From contig JAJQAA010000034.1 of assembly GCA_021204045.1 (NCBI GenBank), forward strand, positions 62,001-126,000: a stretch of 64,000 nucleotides of DNA, in the 5' to 3' direction. Positions 59,346 through 64,000 of this stretch are shown piece after piece; positions within the stretch are counted from its first letter, which is position 1; each line of letters begins with the position of its first letter. This DNA is from Clostridiales bacterium (GTDB lineage: Bacteria > Bacillota > Clostridia > Lachnospirales > Lachnospiraceae). The notes below the pieces were generated by a model. That model had not been told where the DNA came from, did not search any database, and was given only the letters and a program-made list of their open reading frames with translations. The translations under genes and the position numbers were made by a program.

Positions 59346-60287
59346 TTATGCTCTCCGCAGGAACCACTTTATCCAGCCGCGGAAATTTTTATCAAGCAGC
59401 ATGCGGCCCGCCGTCAGCAGCACCGCACCGATGCATATTCTCCCTCTCAAAACAAGCTCCCCGTCCAGAGCCTGGCCATCAAAGACCGGGATAATCTGCA
59501 CATTTTTCGCGTACCAGCCATAAAACGGACTCACCACGGTCAGAATCTGTCCCGTCGTATAGGGATCGTCAAATCCGAACCGCACCCGACCTTTCATCTT
59601 TCTCGGCCGCACATGGCGCAGCAAGCAGAAGATCTGGCGCTTCAATAGCGACAGGGTGGCACGGTTTTTCTCTTCGTGCCAGAAATTAAGCACAAGCTCC
59701 TTTTTCTGCAGCAAACCCGTGACTTTTTCCCTGATCCCTCGGGCAACCTCTCTCACCCTGGACAGAATCCCGGAAAATATGCCGCGGATTTTCATCATCA
59801 GGGAATCCCACAGAGAAGCGAATGATTTCCGCTTCTTCTTTGCGGTTTGTTTCTCCGATTTTAATGTCTCGGGAAGGGGTTTTTCCTCTGTCCCGGTTTC
59901 CGTCCGTATGTCTTCGTGCAACACCTGTCTGGGAAATTCTTTTCCGAAAGGAATCGTTTGCATTTGGGAAATTTCATTTTTTTCTGTCTTTCCCTCAGAT
60001 GTTTCCTCCTCCGCTGCGGCTCCTTCACCCCCGGTCAGTTCCCGCACATAAAAGCCAAAGAGACGCAACCGTACCCGCAGGCTCCCATCATAGATAACCC
60101 GCAGGGAAACCAGATGCAGCAGCCAGCTGACTCCCGCCTGAACGCGTGGCGCTTCCTCCCACTCGCCCCGCCCCGTATAACGCACCGGCACCAGAAGCAC
60201 CAGCGCCAGTACCAGGAGTACGAGCAGCAGGACGGCCAGCAGCATGAGCCCGATTATTTTTAAAATTCCCAGCAGGACAGCCAACAT
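59346..60287 (-). CDS. DUF2953 domain protein
   Basis: 313 residues with an N-terminal membrane helix (MLAVLLGILKIIGLMLLAVL onward), a charged Ser/Lys/Glu middle, and the DUF2953 core at both ends (VPVRYTGRGEW; VRFGFDDPYTTGQILTVVSP, with FYGWYAKNVQIIPVFDG). It is the partner of gerW (ytfI-ytfJ in Bacillus). It is probably a sporulation gene; how it acts is not known. Confidence 0.92.
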   Translation of the reverse strand: MLAVLLGILKIIGLMLLAVLLLVLLVLALVLLVPVRYTGRGEWEEAPRVQAGVSWLLHLVSLRVIYDGSLRVRLRLFGFYVRELTGGEGAAAEEETSEGKTEKNEISQMQTIPFGKEFPRQVLHEDIRTETGTEEKPLPETLKSEKQTAKKKRKSFASLWDSLMMKIRGIFSGILSRVREVARGIREKVTGLLQKKELVLNFWHEEKNRATLSLLKRQIFCLLRHVRPRKMKGRVRFGFDDPYTTGQILTVVSPFYGWYAKNVQIIPVFDGQALDGELVLRGRICIGAVLLTAGRMLLDKNFRGWIKWFLRRA

Positions 60288-60291
60288 CGAA

Positions 60292-60621
60292 TCATCCCTC
60301 GCCCAGCAAATCCTTCAGACAGAAACCGCCGGTTTCCCGGTAAAGCTCATCGACAATCTGCCTCGCGACCTCCAGCGCTTCCCAGTATGTAACCGCCACG
60401 CCGACAACCAGAGGATCCGCATCCGGGAACCCGGGCAGCTTCAGCATCGCACAAGGATAGATGTCAAGGAGATTATTCCCGTTTTTCGCGGGAATAAGCA
60501 CATAAACCTGCGGCTGCAGTGCGCCTTCGCGCAGACCCTGCAGGATCCGGTCACGCTTCTGTTCCGCCTTTTTGCCTACATACAGCCGTTCGGAAAATCT
60601 CACAGCGGTTGCCCCCATCAT
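60292..60621 (-). CDS. Conserved-looking hypothetical protein
   Basis: 109 residues without membrane segments. Visible segments are YVLIPAKNGNNLLDIYPCAM and ADPLVVGVAVTYWEALEVAR with QIVDELY. The start overlaps the cinA stop (ATGA), and the stop is 4 bp before the DUF2953 gene, so it is in one operon with them. No function recognised. Confidence 0.8.
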   Translation of the reverse strand: MMGATAVRFSERLYVGKKAEQKRDRILQGLREGALQPQVYVLIPAKNGNNLLDIYPCAMLKLPGFPDADPLVVGVAVTYWEALEVARQIVDELYRETGGFCLKDLLGEG

Positions 60622-61187
60622 TCACAGCGATCCATGATACAGCGCTGCAGCAGCTCCAATGCGCGCGTCGCAGCCTGCTCCCGCACCTGCCGGCGGTCTC
60701 CCGAAAAATGATACTCGCCGATATGCACGTCATTTTTCACGCAGACGCCGATGTAAACCAGCCCGACCGGCTTCTCTTCCGTACCGCCGTCCGGTCCGGC
60801 AATCCCGGTCACGGCCACACAGGCATCGCTGTCCGCGGCCGCGGCGCCGCCCACCGCCATCTCATACGCCGTCTGTCTGCTGACCGCGCCGTATGCTTTC
60901 AGCGTACGTTTTTTCACATCCAGGTATTTTCGTTTCGCCTTATTGGAATAGGTGATAAAACCTTCATGGAAAACCTCGGACGCGCCAGCCACATTGACCA
61001 GCCGCGCCGCGACCAGGCCACCCGTACAGGATTCCGCCGTCGTCACCTTCAACCTGTGCTTTTTCAACAGGCGTACAACCGCCCCCTCCAGTGTCTCATC
61101 CAGCGGACTGTCCTCCGCTGTCGCCATCTGAGACGGAATGGACTCCGGCTGCAATTCTATCTCCATTAAAACAGGTTCATCCGACAT
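60618..61187 (-). CDS. CinA C-terminal domain protein (nicotinamide-nucleotide amidase type)
   Basis: 189 residues. The PncC/CinA-C motifs are kept: VTTAESCTGGLVAARLVNV, GASEVFHEGFITYSN, SRQTAYEMAVGG and VTGIAGPDGGT. The N-terminal MoCF-like domain of full CinA is missing. It would deamidate NMN to NaMN. GGGAGTATG precedes the ATG. It lies one base after the pgsA stop region. Confidence 0.94.
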   Translation of the reverse strand: MSDEPVLMEIELQPESIPSQMATAEDSPLDETLEGAVVRLLKKHRLKVTTAESCTGGLVAARLVNVAGASEVFHEGFITYSNKAKRKYLDVKKRTLKAYGAVSRQTAYEMAVGGAAAADSDACVAVTGIAGPDGGTEEKPVGLVYIGVCVKNDVHIGEYHFSGDRRQVREQAATRALELLQRCIMDRCE

Positions 61188-61188
61188 C

Positions 61189-61731
61189 TTACATACTCCC
61201 TTCCGTGAGAACCTTATGGTTTTTCTTAATATAATCGACCAGCGACACCACTGTCAGGATCAGAGCGATCCATACGCAGAGATCCGCCGCCGTTTCCAGC
61301 ACCGGCAGATCGATAATCAGCAGGATCACGGCAATCATCTGGAAGGTCGTCTTAAACTTACCCCAGTAGCTGGCCGCGATCACGATGCCCTGCTCCGCGG
61401 CCACCAGGCGGAACCCGCTGATAATAAATTCGCGGCTGATAATGATAATCACCATCCAGGCGGGCAGCTGCTCCAGCTCCACCAGACAGATCAGCGCCGA
61501 GCATACCAGCAGCTTATCCGCGAGCGGATCCATAAATTTACCGAAATTCGTAACCAGATTATATCTGCGCGCGATCTTCCCGTCGAGAAGATCCGTCAGA
61601 CTGGCGACGATAAAAATCGCCGCGGCCACATAGCGCAGCGTCCGCACCTCTCCCTCAAACAGCATAAAAAAGAGGACAAAAAACGGGATCATGCAAACCC
61701 GCAGTACCGTGAGCTTATTGGGCAGATTCAT
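61189..61731 (-). CDS. pgsA: CDP-diacylglycerol-glycerol-3-phosphate 3-phosphatidyltransferase
   Basis: 180 residues from ATG 61731 (GGAGGTGTGCG upstream). The CDP-alcohol phosphotransferase motif DGx2ARx8Gx3Dx3D is complete in LLDGKIARRYNLVTNFGKF with MDPLADK. It makes phosphatidylglycerol phosphate at the membrane. The start overlaps the rimO end by 17 nt. Confidence 0.96.
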   Translation of the reverse strand: MNLPNKLTVLRVCMIPFFVLFFMLFEGEVRTLRYVAAAIFIVASLTDLLDGKIARRYNLVTNFGKFMDPLADKLLVCSALICLVELEQLPAWMVIIIISREFIISGFRLVAAEQGIVIAASYWGKFKTTFQMIAVILLIIDLPVLETAADLCVWIALILTVVSLVDYIKKNHKVLTEGSM

Positions 61732-63094
61732 CGCACACCTCCGCATCTTTTTCGGCAGGCTCATCGCACACCTCGCCGATCAGATCATAATCCGCGGCGC
61801 CGGTCACCCGCACACGGACGAAATCACCTGACATATACGTCCCGCCGCTGTTGATAAACACAAGCCCGTCCACACCCGGCGCGTCCATATAGCTGCGGCC
61901 GACATAAGCCTCCTCATCCGCAACCTTACCTTCAATCATCACATCGAGCATACGCCCAATCATCGACTCCGATTTTTCGAAAGCGATTTCCTGCTGCAGC
62001 TCCATGATCTCTCCGCGGCGGCTCTCCTTGATCTCTTCCGGAATCTGATCCGGAAATGTAGCCGCCGGAGTATCCTCCTCCGCCGAGTAGGTGAAAACGC
62101 CGAGACGGTTAAACTCCATCTCATTGACAAAATCCAGCAGTTCCTCGTGATCCTCCTGCGTCTCGCCCGGAAAACCGGAAATCATCGTCGTGCGCAGCAC
62201 GATATCCGGGATTTCCCCGCGCAGCTTCGCGATCCGCTCACGCAGCTCTTCCTGGGTGGCGCGGCGGCCCATGCGCCGCAGGATCCGGTCGCTGGCGTGT
62301 TGAATCGGAATATCCAGGTAATGGCAGATTTTTTTCTCCGTGCGGATCACCGCAATCAGCTCGTCCGTAATTTCCTCCGGATAGCAGTACATCAGGCGGA
62401 TCCAGCGAAGACCGGGAATCACCGCCAGCCTGCGCAGAAGCTCCGGCAGCAGCTTGCGCCCGCCAAAATCCACACCATAAAGCGTCGTCTCCTGCGCAAC
62501 CAGGATCAGCTCGCGCACTCCCTGTTCCGCCAGTGTTTGTGCCTCTGTCAGCAGCGCCTCCATCGGCACGCTGCGATATTTACCGCGCAGATTCGGAATA
62601 ATACAGTAGGTGCAATGCTTATCACAGCCCTCGGCGATCTTTAAAAAAGCGTAGTGACCGCCGGTCGTGACCATACGGCCAGTCTCAACAGCCGGCAGGC
62701 GATCCACATCATCGATCCGCATGACGGTCTCGCCCTGCAGCGCCTCCCGGATCACGGAAACGATCTCGTCATAACTTCCCGTGCCCACAATGGCGTCCAC
62801 TTCCGGAATCTCATCGAGTATCTCCTGGCGATAGCGTTGCGCGAGGCAACCGGTCACGATCAGCGCCCGGCATTTCCCTTCCTTCTTCCGCTCCGCCATC
62901 TCCAGGATCGTATTAATGCTCTCTTCCTTCGCGTCATTGATGAAGCAGCAGGTATTGATCAGAATAATATCCGCCTCCTGCTCATCATCCGTAAAGGAAT
63001 AGCCGTCGCGGCCGAGCAGACCCAGCATCTTTTCGGTATCCACCAGGTTCTTGTCACAGCCCAGCGAAATACATAATAGTTTCATGGGAATCAT
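61715..63094 (-). CDS. rimO: Ribosomal protein S12 methylthiotransferase
   Basis: 459 residues from ATG 63094, or 456 from ATG 63085. The N-terminal UPF0004 domain has SLGCDKNLVDTEKM and NTCCFINDAKEES; the radical-SAM cluster is CDKHCTYC; a TRAM domain ends the protein, with an unusual extra tail EVCDEPAEKDAEVCDESAQ. It adds a methylthio group to S12. No ribosome site is seen before either ATG, and a terminator-like hairpin ends 4 nt upstream. Confidence 0.97.
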   Translation of the reverse strand: MIPMKLLCISLGCDKNLVDTEKMLGLLGRDGYSFTDDEQEADIILINTCCFINDAKEESINTILEMAERKKEGKCRALIVTGCLAQRYRQEILDEIPEVDAIVGTGSYDEIVSVIREALQGETVMRIDDVDRLPAVETGRMVTTGGHYAFLKIAEGCDKHCTYCIIPNLRGKYRSVPMEALLTEAQTLAEQGVRELILVAQETTLYGVDFGGRKLLPELLRRLAVIPGLRWIRLMYCYPEEITDELIAVIRTEKKICHYLDIPIQHASDRILRRMGRRATQEELRERIAKLRGEIPDIVLRTTMISGFPGETQEDHEELLDFVNEMEFNRLGVFTYSAEEDTPAATFPDQIPEEIKESRRGEIMELQQEIAFEKSESMIGRMLDVMIEGKVADEEAYVGRSYMDAPGVDGLVFINSGGTYMSGDFVRVRVTGAADYDLIGEVCDEPAEKDAEVCDESAQ

Positions 63095-63098
63095 TTAC

Positions 63099-63132
63099 AA
63101 AAAAGCCATCTCTGACGATCATTCGAGACGGC
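63099..63132 (-). terminator. Terminator between rpoZ and rimO
   Basis: Minus strand GCCGTCTC (63125-63132), GAGATGGC (63105-63112), then TTTTTT (63099-63104). The T-run ends 4 nt before the rimO ATG. Confidence 0.75.
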
Positions 63133-63163
63133 CTTCCTCCTTTTCCTGCAAACCTGTCGTCCG

Positions 63164-63412
63164 CTACTGCGCTTCCTCTTCGTCCTGCCCGCCGACGATC
63201 CGAACCTTGCCCTCATAAATTTCCTCGACGGCAGTCGACAACGGCTTCTGCTCCGGCGAAACCGCGATCAGAGCCTCCTCACCGTCGATCAGCTGGCGCG
63301 CCCGCTTTGCGGCCGCCAATACGACGGAATAACGGCTCTGCACCAGAGGCTTATCGCCCTCCGCCTCGCTGTTGATGACATCAATCAGATCCGCATAAGA
63401 TGGATGTAACAT
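63164..63412 (-). CDS. rpoZ: RNA polymerase omega subunit
   Basis: 82 residues from ATG 63412 (AAGGAGATTG upstream); the frame to 63580 is not used. It starts MLHPSYADLIDVINSE, then SRYSVVLAAAKRARQLID and LSTAVEEIYEGKV, as in omega. It lies 94 bp after gmk, the usual neighbour. Confidence 0.96.
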   Translation of the reverse strand: MLHPSYADLIDVINSEAEGDKPLVQSRYSVVLAAAKRARQLIDGEEALIAVSPEQKPLSTAVEEIYEGKVRIVGGQDEEEAQ

Positions 63413-63506
63413 AATTATCAATCTCCTTATCACTATTTTATCATTTCCCGGCCACCATGTCCGGATGCACATGCGCGCATCTCTCCGGCGCCGTCCTGAA
63501 AGCAAT

Positions 63507-64000
63507 TTATCTCTGCCGCAGATGCTCCAGCTGCCCCCGCATATCCGCGATAAACGATGAATTGCCGGATACGCGCGCACGCTGCGCCTGAATCAGCGCG
63601 TGCATCTGCTCCACACAGACTGAGAGGTCATCATTGATCAGCAGATAGTCATACTGTTCCATATACGCGGCTTCCTCCGCGGCTCTCGCCAGACGGCTGC
63701 GGATCACCTCATCCGTCTCCGTGCCACGTCCCCGCAGGCGTTTTTCCAGCTCCGCCGCACTGGGCGGCACGACAAACAACAGCAGCGTATCCGGGAATTT
63801 CTTCTTGACCTTCAGCGCGCCCTGAATCTCAATCTCCAGGATCACGTCGCGTCCGGCCTCCAGCTGCTCCTGTACATAACGTTTCGGCGTGCCGTAATAA
63901 TTTCCCACATAGCCGGCATACTCGATCAGCGCGTCTTCCGCGATCAGCTGCTCAAACTGCTCCTTCGTAAGAAAAAAATACTCCCGGCCATGCTCCTCGC
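63507..64000 (-). CDS. gmk: Guanylate kinase, 5' end cut by window
   Basis: The frame is open to the window edge, so the N-terminal P-loop is not seen. Visible family parts are EYAGYVGNYYGTPKRYV, GRDVILEIEIQGALKVKK, LLLFVVPPSAAELEKRL and the RLARAAEEAAYMEQYDYLLI lid region. It phosphorylates GMP to GDP. The rpoZ gene follows it. Confidence 0.97.
   Translation of the reverse strand, partial: EEHGREYFFLTKEQFEQLIAEDALIEYAGYVGNYYGTPKRYVQEQLEAGRDVILEIEIQGALKVKKKFPDTLLLFVVPPSAAELEKRLRGRGTETDEVIRSRLARAAEEAAYMEQYDYLLINDDLSVCVEQMHALIQAQRARVSGNSSFIADMRGQLEHLRQR

Overview
The window is 64 kb of chromosome from a spore-forming, moderately GC-rich member of the Clostridia, most likely Lachnospiraceae. 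The basis is the set of genes (spoIIM, gerW, DUF2953, Asp23/DAK2/recG, gmk-rpoZ, FchA-FolD, SEC-C, DUF5662), strong AGGAGG ribosome sites, and lipoproteins with acidic Thr/Ala/Glu linkers. No species is claimed. Almost all genes lie on the minus strand. Both ends cut a gene: a sigma factor at the left and guanylate kinase at the right.

Layout. 1-5.4 kb: a surface-protein cluster with an ECF-type sigma factor fused to a membrane segment and an outer domain, two lipoproteins, a secreted aromatic-rich protein and two membrane proteins. Two promoters with the same ECF-like architecture (AAAACC, 15 bp, TTGTCAT) start the two transcription units. 5.6-8.9 kb: an XRE regulator, then a RhuM protein and an AlbA/RecG-like ATPase. 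9-10.4 kb: DUF5662, a cold-shock protein, and a decayed toxin-antitoxin pair. 10.4-20.9 kb: housekeeping genes (deoB, cdd, hslO, methyltransferase, SEC-C, NhaC antiporter, D-aminoacylase, cytidylate-kinase-like, folD, fchA) and a secreted protein.

21.2-28.1 kb: a tRNA-Gln integration hot spot. The intact tRNA-Gln(CTG) is at 28018-28090. Its 3' end is repeated at 22296 (51 bp identical) and at 21218 (30 bp identical). Between the outer two copies of the hot spot sits a HEPN/MNT toxin-antitoxin pair, and between the 51-bp repeats sits a 5.8-kb integrated mobilizable element. That element carries a tyrosine integrase, a MobV relaxase with a pMV158-like oriT hairpin, a ribbon-helix-helix regulator, a secreted transglutaminase-like cargo protein, and a Rep protein with HUH, YxxK and SF3 helicase motifs as in CRESS-DNA viruses. 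Upstream of rep is a 17-bp perfect stem with the 9-nt loop TAATACTAG, flanked by TGTCTCAT repeats: the plan of a geminivirus/circovirus origin. This is the most striking object in the window.

28.2-37.6 kb: DUF2130, tRNA-Leu, a lipoprotein, a beta-helix nucleotidyltransferase-like protein, topB, an amidase, xerD, spoIIM, nudF and proC. 37.7-50.2 kb: a catabolic locus of eleven leftward genes plus a divergent dehydrogenase. It has a UlaG-type lactonase, a TctABC importer instead of a PTS, a pentulose-phosphate-type epimerase, a long transaldolase, an iron-type alcohol dehydrogenase, a TauE-type exporter, an AraC regulator, and two homologous cytoplasmic beta-propeller proteins that I cannot assign. 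Together these suggest uptake and breakdown of a sugar acid or lactone whose identity is not shown by the sequence.

50.3-64 kb: a two-component system, recG-DAK2-Asp23, rpmB, an AAA/DUF4143 ATPase of foreign look, gerW-DUF2953, and the gmk-rpoZ-rimO-pgsA-cinA block. A GC-rich intergenic repeat occurs at 21.0 kb and twice at 56.5 kb.
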